NCBI GenBank assembly: GCA_947304495.1
Contig: CAMZBG010000005.1
Span: forward strand, 1 to 43,681
Length of the DNA stretch: 43,681 bases
Direction of reading: 5' to 3'
DNA from: an uncultured Clostridia bacterium
Lineage (GTDB): Bacteria > Bacillota_I > Bacilli_A > RF39 > UBA660
Positions 1-8,000 of the stretch are shown here, in pieces; positions within the stretch are counted from its first letter, which is position 1, and each line of letters opens with the position of its first letter. The notes below the pieces were generated by a model. It saw only the letters and a list, made by a program, of their open reading frames with translations, made no database searches and was not told the origin of the DNA. The translations under genes were made by a program, and so were the position numbers.

Positions 1-59
1 ATTATAATAACAGCTAATAGTTCTACTAATGTAAAACCTTTTCTATTTAGTTTTTTCAT
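1..59 (-). CDS. Type IV pilin-like/pseudopilin protein, N-terminal fragment
   Basis: Only the first 19 codons are in the window; the gene runs off the left edge. The visible peptide begins MKKLNRKGFTLVELLAVII. This is a class III (prepilin) signal: a short basic leader, the G|F cleavage site, T-L-V-E with the conserved Glu at +5, and the start of the hydrophobic helix. Such proteins are cleaved and N-methylated by a PilD/ComC-type prepilin peptidase and assembled into type IV pili, competence pseudopili or type II secretion pseudopili. Which of these applies cannot be told from this fragment. A strong GAGGAG ribosome site lies just upstream (about 62-71), and the rsmD terminator separates it from rsmD. 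Confidence 0.75.
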   Translation of the reverse strand, partial: MKKLNRKGFTLVELLAVII

Positions 60-101
60 TTTTCTCCTCCTCTATTTAAATAAAATATAACATAATAAAA
101 T

Positions 102-138
102 AAAACTGTCAATTAATTTTGTATATATTGACAGTTTT
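102..138 (-). terminator. Rho-independent terminator of rsmD, overlapping its stop codon
   Basis: The 12-bp arms AAAACTGTCAAT (102-113) and ATTGACAGTTTT (127-138) form a perfect inverted repeat followed on the minus strand by a T-rich run. The rsmD TGA stop (109-111) lies in the 3' arm, so the last codons of the gene form part of the hairpin. Confidence 0.7.
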
Positions 139-657
139 ATTACCATATTTTTTTTGTTTATATAGATATAAGTTATTGTATGTATCTTTTAAGTTAAGAT
201 TATGATGTTCTAAGATGATTAAGCCATTTGGATTTAAGAGATTTAATTCTGATACTTTAATGAGTATTTTTTCATAGACATCATAGTCATATGGAGGGTC
301 TACGAAGATTAAATCAAATTTAAGATTTTGATTTGAGAAATTGTTTAAAGATTTTTTCCAATCTGATAAGATTACTTTAGCTTTATCTTTAATATTTAGA
401 TTATCAATATTCTTATTTAATGTTTTAATTACTTCGGGATTATTATCATTAAAGTAACAGATTTTTGTGCCATTGGAAATAGCTTCAATACCTAATGAAC
501 CTGAGCCTGCAAAGAGATCTAGAGCTATACTACTTTTTATGTAGTCTTGAATCATGGCAAACATACTTTCTTTTACTCTATCCATTGTTGGTCTTGTACC
601 ATCTATATCATAACCAATGATATTTCTACCTTTTAGGGTACCACTTATTACTTTCAT
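109..657 (-). CDS. rsmD: 16S rRNA (guanine(966)-N(2))-methyltransferase RsmD
   Basis: S-adenosylmethionine-dependent enzyme that methylates N2 of G966 in 16S rRNA during 30S assembly. The 182-residue protein has the family N-terminus (MKVISGTLKGR, TRPTMDRVKESMF at about 21-33), the SAM-binding loop DLFAGSGSLG (47-56) and the N-methyltransferase motif IV DPPY (120-123), all at normal spacing, so it looks full length and active. An AAAGGAG ribosome site precedes the ATG and lies in the end of the pgeF remnant; the genes are 2 bp apart. In Bacillus subtilis the orthologue is ylbH, downstream of ylbD-ylbE-ylbF(-ylbG), and the same order is kept here. Confidence 0.95.
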   Translation of the reverse strand: MKVISGTLKGRNIIGYDIDGTRPTMDRVKESMFAMIQDYIKSSIALDLFAGSGSLGIEAISNGTKICYFNDNNPEVIKTLNKNIDNLNIKDKAKVILSDWKKSLNNFSNQNLKFDLIFVDPPYDYDVYEKILIKVSELNLLNPNGLIILEHHNLNLKDTYNNLYLYKQKKYGNKTVNIYKIN

Positions 658-659
658 GA

Positions 660-1305
660 TTACTCCTTTATTGAAACGACTAAATAATTTCTTTTATCAG
701 TATGGTTATATCGATAAGAATAATAATCTTTATTTTGGCAATATGTACAAATATTAGAATCATTAATATCATTAATACCATTATTTTTTAGATTATCGAT
801 AACTATTTGTTGAAGATCAATATAATATTTAATATCTTTATTGATTGTATATTTATCAATATTAGGTATTTTTTCTTTAAACATGGAATAGACATCTTTT
901 TCTACTTCGAAATGACACTTTCTAATAGAGGGATATAGGTAAGCAGATATATCACTGGTATTAGAATTATATTTATTGATCATAACATTTAAGGTATCTA
1001 TGACAATATTATTTAGAGTACCTTTCCATCCAGAATGAATAGCAGCTAATAATTTTTGTTTTTTATCATATAAGACTACAGTCAGCTGTTTTAATTACTA
1101 ATGGAGTGTTTTTTAATTTGGTGATCATAGCATCTCCTAAAGTATTACTAAGATAATTTTCATCGACGATATTAACAATATTTGAATGTATTTGTTTTAG
1201 TTCATAATAATTAGTTAGATTATGATCTGATAGTAAGATATCTAATGGTTTAGAGCTAAAGACATTAAATACATTATCAATATTAAAACTATATTCTTTA
1301 TTCAT
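660..1305 (-). pseudogene. pgeF: Frameshifted PgeF/YlmD-type laccase-domain protein
   Basis: Two reading frames together encode one DUF152/PgeF (YfiH/YlmD) protein. These cytoplasmic metalloenzymes act as purine nucleoside phosphorylase/adenosine deaminase-like enzymes and as editors of mis-incorporated residues in peptidoglycan precursors. The upstream frame ends at KTADCSLI followed by TGA; the downstream frame resumes at once with VVLYDKKQKLLAAIHSGWKG and runs to 660. The break (about 1074-1083) falls between the conserved Cys of TADC and the His of HSGWKG, both metal ligands, so neither half could form the active site. The likely start is the ATG at 1305 behind AAGGGAG, overlapping the end of ylbF by 8 nt. 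It is a real pseudogene or a sequence error; see findings. Confidence 0.8.
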
Positions 1306-1600
1306 GGCAATCATGCTCCCTTGTACTGGTATAACTTGCATATTTTTTATTTATTTTTAAAATAATAAATGATAATTCTTGGTAATAATGCATGTACATT
1401 TTATAATCATTATTATCATATATATGCTTTCTTTTTTCGATTATGGTTTTAGAATCAGATATGTTTTTTATTTTAGATATTTCTTTTAATAATAATTCAT
1501 CTTTTAATATTTTATTTTTATATTTTGTTAGATTAGTTATTAATTCTGAATTATCTAATGAATCTAAAAAACGATATGTGGCGTCGATAATTTGACTCAC
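1298..1600 (-). CDS. ylbF: YlbF/YmcA-family protein
   Basis: A 100-residue, mostly helical, highly charged protein of the YlbF/YmcA (Com_YlbF, DUF964) family. In B. subtilis YlbF acts with YmcA and YaaT as the Y-complex that helps RNase Y mature operon mRNAs and influences competence, biofilm formation and sporulation. Recognition rests on the helical pattern (ATYRFLDSLDNSELI near the N-terminus, a central helix, NDYKMYMHYYQELS) and on its place between ylbE and rsmD as in Bacillus. The start is GTG at 1600 behind GGTGA. The C-terminus overlaps pgeF. The family call is fairly good; functional equivalence to Bacillus YlbF is inferred. Confidence 0.7.
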   Translation of the reverse strand: MSQIIDATYRFLDSLDNSELITNLTKYKNKILKDELLLKEISKIKNISDSKTIIEKRKHIYDNNDYKMYMHYYQELSFIILKINKKYASYTSTREHDCHE

Positions 1601-1628
1601 TTAAATCACCAAATATATAATAACATAA

Positions 1629-1850
1629 TTATTTAAAGACTTCAAGAAATGTTCTTAACATGTTAATATCGTTAATTATTTCATTAATTTTATCACTAGG
1701 AGTTAGTTTATATTTTTGTTTCATATCATTTATAAATGATTTATAATAATTATTACTACGATTTAGATATTTATACCAATAAGAATTCTCTCTTAGAAAT
1801 TGCTTTTGTTTAGGATTGGCATTTATATTCATAATAGTTTCTAATTTCAT
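1629..1850 (-). CDS. ylbE: YlbE-like small protein
   Basis: A 73-residue protein with the YlbE-family core FLRENSYWYKYLNRS at about 18-32 (the family reads roughly F-L-R-x-N-P-x-W-Y-R-x-L-S-R), followed by a helical C-terminus. Its function is not known in any organism I can recall. It starts inside the stop of ylbD (TAATG overlap at 1848-1852), so the two are almost certainly translationally coupled, and ylbF follows 28 bp downstream. The synteny ylbD-ylbE-ylbF-rsmD supports the assignment more than the short sequence does. Confidence 0.7.
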   Translation of the reverse strand: MKLETIMNINANPKQKQFLRENSYWYKYLNRSNNYYKSFINDMKQKYKLTPSDKINEIINDINMLRTFLEVFK

Positions 1851-2188
1851 TAGTCATCAAACCTTTTATAGATAGCTCTTGGTTTATATATATTGGAATT
1901 ATTATCTTTACTGGCTAATAATTCCCCGAATAAGCCTACAGCTTTACTTAAGGAATTAACACCATTTTGAAGTTTATCCATATCGATATTTTTAGCTAAA
2001 TTAATAATATCACTTAAGGTAGTATTATTCTTTTTTGTTTCTTTGTATTCATTCCAAATATTAGAGTCTTCTCCATACATATCATATAATTCATAGAATT
2101 TTTGCCAAGTCATAGAGCCATCTTTAATATAAGTAGCAAATGAAGGATTAGCTCTAACAAATGATTTAAAATTATCTAGATTATTCAT
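1850..2188 (-). CDS. ylbD: YlbD-family putative spore coat protein
   Basis: A 112-residue protein with the YlbD family signature: FKSFVRANPSFATYIKDG near the N-terminus, then WQKFYELYDMYGEDSNIW and a short charged segment. B. subtilis YlbD is listed as a putative coat protein, but its role is poorly defined. The C-terminus lacks the long tail seen in some bacilli. ATG at 2188 is preferred over GTG at 2197 because AGGTG sits 6 nt before the ATG. It is the first gene of the ylbDEF-pgeF-rsmD operon and diverges from the lipoprotein gene at 2281. Confidence 0.75.
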   Translation of the reverse strand: MNNLDNFKSFVRANPSFATYIKDGSMTWQKFYELYDMYGEDSNIWNEYKETKKNNTTLSDIINLAKNIDMDKLQNGVNSLSKAVGLFGELLASKDNNSNIYKPRAIYKRFDD

Positions 2189-2228
2189 ATTATTCACCTA
2201 GTTAATTATATGTAAAATGAATATTTTT

Positions 2229-2259
2229 TTGACATATTGAAGATTATACGTGATATAAT
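2229..2259 (+). promoter_or_regulatory. SigA-type promoter of the lipoprotein gene
   Basis: TTGACA (2229-2234) and an extended -10 TGATATAAT (2251-2259) are separated by 19 bp. Both hexamers are perfect and the TG extension compensates for the long spacer. AGGAGG follows at 2271-2276, directly before the ATG at 2281. Confidence 0.7.
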
Positions 2260-2280
2260 AAAGATATATTAGGAGGTAAT

Positions 2281-2745
2281 ATGAAAAAAATATATTTATT
2301 AATACTTGTCGTTATAACTACTATAGGACTTGTAGGATGTAAAAGTAATGAAAGTAAGGAAGTTAAGACTACGAGTGATTTTCATAATGTAGCTAGTAAT
2401 AAAGGATTTACAATTGTTGATAATAATGAAGAATATGTAGATGTCGATTATATTACAGAATCTTATAAAGCTACTATAAATGATATGGAAATAGAAATGA
2501 TTGTATATAATACTAGTGAAACTGCTAACAAAGTACAAGATGGACAAGAAAAGAATTTTAAGAATTTGAGAGGAACAGGAACTGAACTTCATAATGATGA
2601 GGGAAAGAATTATCGTAAGTTTTGGATGATATCTAATGGTTATTATATGGTAAGTAGTAGAATAGATAATACATTAATATTTGCTAAAGTATTGTTAGAA
2701 AATAGAGAAAAAGTTGATAGTGTTTTAGAAGATATGGGTTATTAA
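2281..2745 (+). CDS. Small secreted lipoprotein of unknown function
   Basis: A 154-residue protein with a lipoprotein signal peptide: MKK, a hydrophobic stretch, then the lipobox LVGC at about 17-20, where Cys20 would be lipidated. The mature part is acidic and has no motif I recognise; its alternating pattern suggests a small alpha/beta fold of the DUF4358/sporulation-lipoprotein size class, but this is not a firm match. It is one of only two plus-strand genes. It has its own strong promoter, an AGGAGG ribosome site and its own terminator, so it is a one-gene transcription unit. Confidence 0.8.
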   Translation: MKKIYLLILVVITTIGLVGCKSNESKEVKTTSDFHNVASNKGFTIVDNNEEYVDVDYITESYKATINDMEIEMIVYNTSETANKVQDGQEKNFKNLRGTGTELHNDEGKNYRKFWMISNGYYMVSSRIDNTLIFAKVLLENREKVDSVLEDMGY

Positions 2746-2767
2746 AGCATCTTTAGATGCTTTTTTT
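2745..2767 (+). terminator. Rho-independent terminator of the lipoprotein gene
   Basis: AAGCATCT (2745-2752), loop TT, AGATGCTT (2755-2762), then a run of seven T (2761-2767), immediately after the TAA stop. Confidence 0.8.
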
Positions 2768-2773
2768 ATATAA

Positions 2774-2800
2774 AAAAGATAGATTATTAATCTATCTTTT
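2774..2800 (-). terminator. typA: Terminator of typA, containing its stop codon
   Basis: A 13-bp inverted repeat (AAAAGATAGATTA and its complement, 2774-2800) with T residues at the 3' end on the minus strand. The typA TAA (2787-2789) lies at the hairpin centre. Confidence 0.55.
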
Positions 2801-4619
2801 CAGCATTCTTTTTAGCATCGAATTTTTTTCTTGATTCAGTATTTAATATTTTCTTTCTAAGTCTTAAATAGTGGGGAGTTATTTCTAATAATTCATCACT
2901 ATTAATATAATCTAGGCAATACTCTAAAGATATTGGTCTAGGTCTTTTTAAGACTACAGTATGATCTGATCCTGCAGCTCTTGTATTAGTTAATTGTTTT
3001 CCTTTAACAACATTGACTGCTAAATCATTTTCACGATTACATTCACCAACAATCATACCTTCATATACTTCAGTTCCTGGTTCTATGAACATTGTTCCCC
3101 TATCCTCTAAGTTACCAATAGCATATGCAGTTGCTTTACCATTTTCCATAGATACGAGAACACCAAATTTTCTTTCACCAACTTCGATATCTTCAATTGG
3201 TAAATATTCTTTAAAAGTATGATTTAAGATTCCATATCCTTTAGTCATAGTCATAAAATCAGTACTAAAACCGATTAAGCCACGAGATGGAATGGTATAT
3301 AATAATCTAACTAAATTATTAACATTGGTCATATTTTCCATTTTAGCACCACGAAGACCTAATGATTCGATAACATTACCAACTGATTCTTCAGGTACTT
3401 CAATTTGAACTTCTTCATATGGTTCACATTTAACACCTTTAATTTCTTTGATAATTACTTCTGGTTTAGATACTTGTAATTCAAAACCTTCTCTTCTTAA
3501 GTTTTCAATAAGAATAGATAAATGTAGTTCTCCTCTACCAGAAACTATCCAAGAATCTTGTCCAGAAGTTTCTACTTTTAAACTAACATCTCTTTGAGTT
3601 TCTTTGTATAATCTTTCTTCTATTTTTCTAGCAGTAACATGTTCACCATCACGACCAACAAATGGACTATCACTAGTCATAAATGTCATTTTTAGGGTTG
3701 GTTCATCAATTCTTAATAGCGGTAGCGGATCTTCTTTACCAATATCACAAACTGTTTCGCCAACTGAAATATCAGGCATACCAGCAATAGCAACAATTTC
3801 TCCTGCATGAGCTTCTTTGATTTCAATTCTTTTTAGGCCTAAGAAGCCAAATAATTTTTGAATTCTAAATTGTTTAATACTACCATCTAATCTAACACAT
3901 GAAACCATTTCATTTTCTTTAATAGTACCTGATTTAATATGTCCAATACCAATTCTTCCAACATATTCATTATAATCAAGTAAGGCAGGTTGAAATTGAA
4001 GTGGAGCTTCAACATTAACATCGGGAGCTGGTATTTCATTGATAATAAGATCATAGATACATGAGTAATCTTCTGTTTGGGTACTTGGATCTGGACTCAA
4101 TGAAGCAGTACCATTTAAGGCAGAAACATACGCCACTTTAAAATCTAGTTGTTCATCATTAGCACCTAATTCAATGAATAAATCAATTACTTCATCAATT
4201 ACTTCATTTAATCTAGCAGTTGGTTTATCTACTTTATTGATAACAACAATTGGTTTAACGTTAGCTTCAAGAGCTTTCTTTAAAACGAATCTAGTTTGAG
4301 GCATTGTTCCTTCGTAGGCATCTACCAATAACAAAACACCATCAACCATATTCATAATACGTTCTACTTCACCACCGAAATCAGCATGTCCTGGAGTATC
4401 TAAGATATTGATACGGTATCCATTATAATTGATAGCAGTAGTTTTAGCTAAGATAGTTATTCCTCTTTCTCTTTCTATTTCATTAGAATCCATTACCCTG
4501 TCTTCAACTTGTTCATTTTCTCTAAAAGTACCTGACTTTTGTAACAATTTATCAACAAGGGTTGTTTTACCATGGTCAACATGGGCAATAATGGCAATAT
4601 TCCTAATATTATTATTCAT
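2787..4619 (-). CDS. typA: Translational GTPase TypA/BipA
   Basis: A ribosome-associated GTPase of the EF-G/LepA superfamily that helps 50S assembly and growth under stress. Starting at ATG 4619 (AAGGGTG upstream) it has 610 residues, the usual length. Visible motifs are the P-loop AHVDHGKTT (12-20), switch I ERGITI (about 51-56), DTPGH (74-78) and NKVD (128-131). The C-terminus contains the TypA-specific segments around SRGLIGF and GxxMTxTKGYG and ends in a basic tail. Longer in-frame starts up to 4679 only add a hydrophobic, uncharacteristic extension without a ribosome site. It is monocistronic, with its own terminator. Confidence 0.97.
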   Translation of the reverse strand: MNNNIRNIAIIAHVDHGKTTLVDKLLQKSGTFRENEQVEDRVMDSNEIERERGITILAKTTAINYNGYRINILDTPGHADFGGEVERIMNMVDGVLLLVDAYEGTMPQTRFVLKKALEANVKPIVVINKVDKPTARLNEVIDEVIDLFIELGANDEQLDFKVAYVSALNGTASLSPDPSTQTEDYSCIYDLIINEIPAPDVNVEAPLQFQPALLDYNEYVGRIGIGHIKSGTIKENEMVSCVRLDGSIKQFRIQKLFGFLGLKRIEIKEAHAGEIVAIAGMPDISVGETVCDIGKEDPLPLLRIDEPTLKMTFMTSDSPFVGRDGEHVTARKIEERLYKETQRDVSLKVETSGQDSWIVSGRGELHLSILIENLRREGFELQVSKPEVIIKEIKGVKCEPYEEVQIEVPEESVGNVIESLGLRGAKMENMTNVNNLVRLLYTIPSRGLIGFSTDFMTMTKGYGILNHTFKEYLPIEDIEVGERKFGVLVSMENGKATAYAIGNLEDRGTMFIEPGTEVYEGMIVGECNRENDLAVNVVKGKQLTNTRAAGSDHTVVLKRPRPISLEYCLDYINSDELLEITPHYLRLRKKILNTESRKKFDAKKNAEKID

Positions 4620-4670
4620 ATTACACCCTTCTTTCTTCACACAAGAAATAATTATATGATAAAAAGAAAA

Positions 4671-4697
4671 AAAAGACAAGAAATTATGTCTTTTTTT
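4671..4697 (-). terminator. Terminator of the Cys-rich surface protein gene
   Basis: AAAAGACA (4671-4678) and TGTCTTTT (4687-4694) form a stem flanked by long A and T runs, about 10 bp past the stop of the gene ending at 4705. Confidence 0.7.
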
Positions 4698-4704
4698 GTT
4701 TATT

Positions 4705-5922
4705 TTATTTTTCTTCAGCTAATGTTTGTTTGAAGTAATAATATGCGAATGTCATAGCAAATATGGCTGCAAACCAAGCAATAGCGATACCACTAGTACC
4801 AGTCTTTGGATTAACAACACAGTTTTCTTTAGAAATGGTTGTCTTATTATATCCACCAGTACATTTATTATCAGTACCACCGACAGTATCCCATTTAACG
4901 ATATTTTCGTTGCCCTTACATATATAACATGCTGGGGCTGGGGTTGGCGTTGGCACTACACTCTTACAATTTGCTTGGGTGATAGTAGTATCTTTATTAT
5001 ATCCACCACTACATGCCGTATCTCCATTACCATCTGTACCCCACTTCATTATCTTATTATCAGCTTTACATACATAACATGCTGGAGCTGGGGTTGGCGT
5101 TGGTGTTGGGGTTATAGTCTTACATTGTGCTTCAGTTTTTCCAGTATCTTTATTATATCCACCACTACATGCACTATCTCCATTGCCATTAGTTGACCAC
5201 TTCATAACATTACTATTGGCTTTACAAACATAACAATATTTACTTGTTACACATTTATCTTGTAATTTACTAATATTTTGATTACCATTACTAGAAACTA
5301 ATGTACCACTTACTAGTTGCCATCCACCAGTACATTTTTCTCCAGATAAATTATTAAGTGAAGCAACTGTTCCCCATTTTTTTATGTTAGTATCATTTTT
5401 ACATTGATAACATCCAATATCAGTATATCCTGGGTGAATAGATCCAGTATAGAACTTACAATATAATGTTGTATTACTCTTAAATGTCTGTTGATATATT
5501 TCTGCAGTTTCGTAATATGGGCTTTGGCAAATCTTATATGTGTGGTTACAGCACGTTTTATTAGGATCTTCACATTGATTCTTAATACAATGACATCCAC
5601 CTTGCGTATAGTTAAGATATGACCACTTACTACATACGGTCTTGATAACTTGATAACAGTCATTAGTTAGTTTGCCATTGGCATCAGTTTTACAATTGAT
5701 GAAGTTTCTATCACCACTTGCTGCCCAGAATTGAACAGTAACACTACCTGCTGAATAAGTATCTTTAAGATTTAAGGCTATGATTACACCAATAATAGCT
5801 ATCAAGACGACTATTATAATAGGCATAATATATTTATTTGTTTTTTTAGTTTCTTTTGTTTCTTTTACTTCTTTTTTAGTTTCCTTTACTTTTTTAGTTT
5901 CTTTAGGATCTTGTTTTTTCAT
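4705..5922 (-). CDS. Cys-rich repeat surface protein with NPKTG-type sorting signal
   Basis: A 405-residue envelope protein. The start is ATG 5922 (AGGAG with 7-nt spacing). Order: a Lys/Thr/Glu-rich cytoplasmic N-terminus (about 1-30), one membrane helix (IMPIIIVVLIAIIGVIIAL), then an extracellular Cys-rich region. At least four copies of a roughly 30-residue unit CYxCKxxxxxxKWxT...CxGGY/W are visible, the last three joined by Pro-Thr linkers (TPTPTPAPA). The C-terminus has NPKTG followed by a hydrophobic helix and a short polar tail. NPKTG is a known sortase B-type motif (Bacillus anthracis IsdC), so wall anchoring is plausible, but an N-terminal membrane anchor would be redundant. No sortase is in the window. 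Function is unknown; adhesion or wall organisation is a guess. Confidence 0.75.
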   Translation of the reverse strand: MKKQDPKETKKVKETKKEVKETKETKKTNKYIMPIIIVVLIAIIGVIIALNLKDTYSAGSVTVQFWAASGDRNFINCKTDANGKLTNDCYQVIKTVCSKWSYLNYTQGGCHCIKNQCEDPNKTCCNHTYKICQSPYYETAEIYQQTFKSNTTLYCKFYTGSIHPGYTDIGCYQCKNDTNIKKWGTVASLNNLSGEKCTGGWQLVSGTLVSSNGNQNISKLQDKCVTSKYCYVCKANSNVMKWSTNGNGDSACSGGYNKDTGKTEAQCKTITPTPTPTPAPACYVCKADNKIMKWGTDGNGDTACSGGYNKDTTITQANCKSVVPTPTPAPACYICKGNENIVKWDTVGGTDNKCTGGYNKTTISKENCVVNPKTGTSGIAIAWFAAIFAMTFAYYYFKQTLAEEK

Positions 5923-5972
5923 ATCACCACTCCTACTATATAAGATAAGTATACTATAAGAGATATATTTTT

Positions 5973-6605
5973 TCAAGCATTTTTTATTAATTTATCTTTG
6001 TAATCACTTACTGGTTTATAAGATATTCGATGATATTTAGTTATTCCATATTTTTTAATGGCTTCGATATGTTTTTTAGTACCATATCCTTTATTGTTTT
6101 TTAAGTCATACATAGGATATTCTTTATCTATTTCATATAACATATGATCTCTGGTTACTTTAGCTATAACAGAAGCTGCGGAGATACTTATCGATAGATA
6201 ATCTCCTTTAATAATCGATGTTGTTGGAATATCTAAACTTAATGGCATAGCATCAATTAAGATATGTTCTGGTTTAGGATTTAGATTATTTATGGCCATA
6301 TACATAGCTTCTTTAGTAGCTTCATAGATATTTATTTCATCGATTCTTTTTTCATCAATTACACCAATACCGATAGCTATAGCATCTTTTTTTATTATTT
6401 CATAGAAGGCTTCTCTTTTTTTCTCTGATAGTTTTTTAGAGTCAGTTAAGCCTTCTAGATGATAATCTTTTGGTAAGATAACAGCAGCAGCAACGACTGG
6501 ACCTATTAATGGGCCTCTACCTACTTCATCAACACCAGCGATTAGTTTTATTCCTTTTTGATATAATTCTTTTTCATATTTATGGTTATCTATTATTTCT
6601 TTCAT
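5973..6605 (-). CDS. rnhB: Ribonuclease HII
   Basis: Cleaves the RNA strand of RNA-DNA hybrids and nicks at single ribonucleotides in DNA. Starting at ATG 6605 the protein has 210 residues, and the signature AGVDEVGRGPLIGPVVAAA (from about 23) gives the first catalytic Asp and Glu. A further acidic residue is in ILIDAMPL, and SIIKGDYLSISISAASVIAKVTRD is typical of type II enzymes. The C-terminal GYGTKKH-IEA-(x)-K-Y-G-ITKYHRISYKPV is also diagnostic. The ribosome site is weak. The longer in-frame start at 6662 adds a hydrophobic stretch and overlaps the 34-codon ORF upstream. The gene ends in TGA. Confidence 0.96.
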   Translation of the reverse strand: MKEIIDNHKYEKELYQKGIKLIAGVDEVGRGPLIGPVVAAAVILPKDYHLEGLTDSKKLSEKKREAFYEIIKKDAIAIGIGVIDEKRIDEINIYEATKEAMYMAINNLNPKPEHILIDAMPLSLDIPTTSIIKGDYLSISISAASVIAKVTRDHMLYEIDKEYPMYDLKNNKGYGTKKHIEAIKKYGITKYHRISYKPVSDYKDKLIKNA

Positions 6606-6645
6606 ATATATCACAAGATAATTATAAAATAAAAATAGTGATAAA

Positions 6646-6750
6646 TCAATTATCACTATCATCTAAATTTAGGGATGTTTTTAGTTTTAGATAGGTAACA
6701 TCATCTAACATATCATCGATTAAATCATCTAATAAAATATAATCTGGCAT
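6646..6750 (-). CDS. Acidic 34-residue small protein
   Basis: A short ORF with an excellent AAAGGAG ribosome site 8 nt before ATG. The peptide begins MPDYILLDDLIDDMLDDV and ends LNLDDSDN; about a third of its residues are Asp. The leading D/L periodicity could form an amphipathic helix. It lies between ylmC and rnhB in the same direction, 41 bp before the rnhB start. I do not recognise a family. It was judged real only from its ribosome site and composition. Confidence 0.5.
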   Translation of the reverse strand: MPDYILLDDLIDDMLDDVTYLKLKTSLNLDDSDN

Positions 6751-6822
6751 ATTATTATCTCCTTTACTTTAGGTAATAATAACATATATATTTATACTTA
6801 TCTATAGGTTCGACAAAACTAG

Positions 6823-7047
6823 TTATTTATTTCTGGTATCGATTAAGATAATATCGTCACCTATCTTAACAATTTGACTCCATGATATATTATATTCTTC
6901 ACGATTAAATTTTTTTCCTCGCCTGTCTTCTAGAACAATATTCTTAATATATCCTTTTTCATCTAGAATAACATCGATGATAATACCTATTCTAGTACCA
7001 TTGACAATATTAACTATTTCTTTTTTTTGTAAATCAGATAATCTCAT
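6823..7047 (-). CDS. ylmC: YlmC/YmxH-family PRC-barrel protein
   Basis: A 74-residue PRC-barrel protein of the YlmC/YmxH family. It opens MRLSDLQKKEIVNIVNGTRIG, the typical family start (R-x-S-E/D-L-x-x-K-E-V-I-N-I-x-D-G-x-R-L-G), continues with strands separated by short turns, and ends on WSQIVKIGDDIILID. In Bacillus ylmC lies downstream of sigG and is often called a sporulation protein, though its action is not established. Here the same order holds, interrupted by one plus-strand gene. AGGTGAT precedes the ATG. Confidence 0.85.
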   Translation of the reverse strand: MRLSDLQKKEIVNIVNGTRIGIIIDVILDEKGYIKNIVLEDRRGKKFNREEYNISWSQIVKIGDDIILIDTRNK

Positions 7048-7085
7048 ATAATCACCTAATTAAGTATATTCATTTTTTTGATAAA

Positions 7086-7114
7086 TTGACTAGATAAAAG
7101 TTTTGTGTTAGAAT
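7086..7114 (+). promoter_or_regulatory. Promoter of the orphan plus-strand gene
   Basis: TTGACT (7086-7091), a 17-bp spacer, and extended -10 TGTTAGAAT (7106-7114). The start codon at 7140 is only 25 bp further on, so the leader is short. Confidence 0.7.
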
Positions 7115-7139
7115 ATTTAGGCACTTGGGGGGGATTTTA

Positions 7140-7988
7140 ATGGCAATGCGTCATTATTATAATGTAGATCGTGACACTATACGTCATTTTTGGATGACAT
7201 TAGGAATAGATCAAAATAAATTTTCTATTATTGATAAGATGGATTATAGTGTAAGTGACTTATATGAAATATCACCAATTAATTTCTATTTTGTACCATT
7301 TACTAATCATACAGAGATAATTCACAATGAATATATTAATTATTTAGATACAGTATGTAGTTTTTGTGACTCAATGAGTAATGATTATGATAAAAAGAGA
7401 CAAAGAGATTATGTAGAAGCATATTGGGGAATAGTGGCTACTGCTACCAATTTAAATATGATTCCTAAAGATTCAGATGATTATCTTTTATATTTTTCAA
7501 GATTAGATGTTGTCTTGGCAACTACGATGAGACAATTAAATTATCTATCTATAAAGGAATTACAAAATCTTTATATGCTAATAAAAAACGGTAAGGCAGA
7601 AGAAATATTTCAATTAGCAGGAACAAGGTATGGAGCTACGGGAGTATTTATTTATTTAGGAATGCATCCAAATATAGATTTAGCTGATTATGAAATGTTT
7701 GTTGGTAACACTGCCAATACATCATATGAAAGGCTTGTAGATTTATTTTTAAATAATATTTATAAGAAAACTTATTATAAAGTATCTGAAGGTGTATTAC
7801 CTATAGATATTTTTGGATTTAAAAGAGTTTCTATTCCTGAAATAAATATGGAAGGTTTTAATTACGCGGGATTACTTCCGCCTAACGAAGAATTACTTGA
7901 AAAAGCTTTAGCGTTTAATGGTAACCCATTTGTGAGACCTAGTTATAAGTTGTGTAAGGAATTAACAGAAAAAAATAGTATCAATTAA
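7140..7988 (+). CDS. Conserved-looking hypothetical protein between ylmC and sigG
   Basis: A 282-residue protein of unknown function, without signal peptide or clear membrane helix and rich in aromatic residues. It begins MAMRHYYNVDRDTIRHFWMTLG, has a helical middle (KELQNLYMLIKNGKAEEIFQLAG) and a C-terminal segment with GFNYAGLLPPNEELLEKAL. I do not recognise a family. ATG 7140 is chosen over TTG 7125 because seven consecutive G (7127-7133) sit at ribosome-site distance from ATG. It is on the opposite strand to its neighbours and splits the sigG-ylmC order known from Bacillus, so it may be an insertion. It converges on sigG with a shared terminator. Confidence 0.75.
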   Translation: MAMRHYYNVDRDTIRHFWMTLGIDQNKFSIIDKMDYSVSDLYEISPINFYFVPFTNHTEIIHNEYINYLDTVCSFCDSMSNDYDKKRQRDYVEAYWGIVATATNLNMIPKDSDDYLLYFSRLDVVLATTMRQLNYLSIKELQNLYMLIKNGKAEEIFQLAGTRYGATGVFIYLGMHPNIDLADYEMFVGNTANTSYERLVDLFLNNIYKKTYYKVSEGVLPIDIFGFKRVSIPEINMEGFNYAGLLPPNEELLEKALAFNGNPFVRPSYKLCKELTEKNSIN

Positions 7989-8000
7989 TGATACTTTTTT
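7977..8000. terminator. Bidirectional terminator between the orphan gene and sigG
   Basis: AGTATCA (7977-7983), a 5-nt loop containing the TAA of the plus-strand gene, TGATACT (7989-7995), with T runs on the plus side and A runs (T on minus) on the other. It can serve both convergent genes. Confidence 0.7.

Noticed and set aside
2299..2592. Minus-strand 97-codon ORF inside the lipoprotein gene
   Set aside because: The plus-strand gene has promoter, ribosome site, lipobox and terminator; the antisense ORF has none.
4726..5196. Plus-strand 156-codon ORF opposite the Cys-rich protein
   Set aside because: Shadow of the repeat region (Cys and Trp runs from repeated GCA/CCA codons on the other strand); no start signal.
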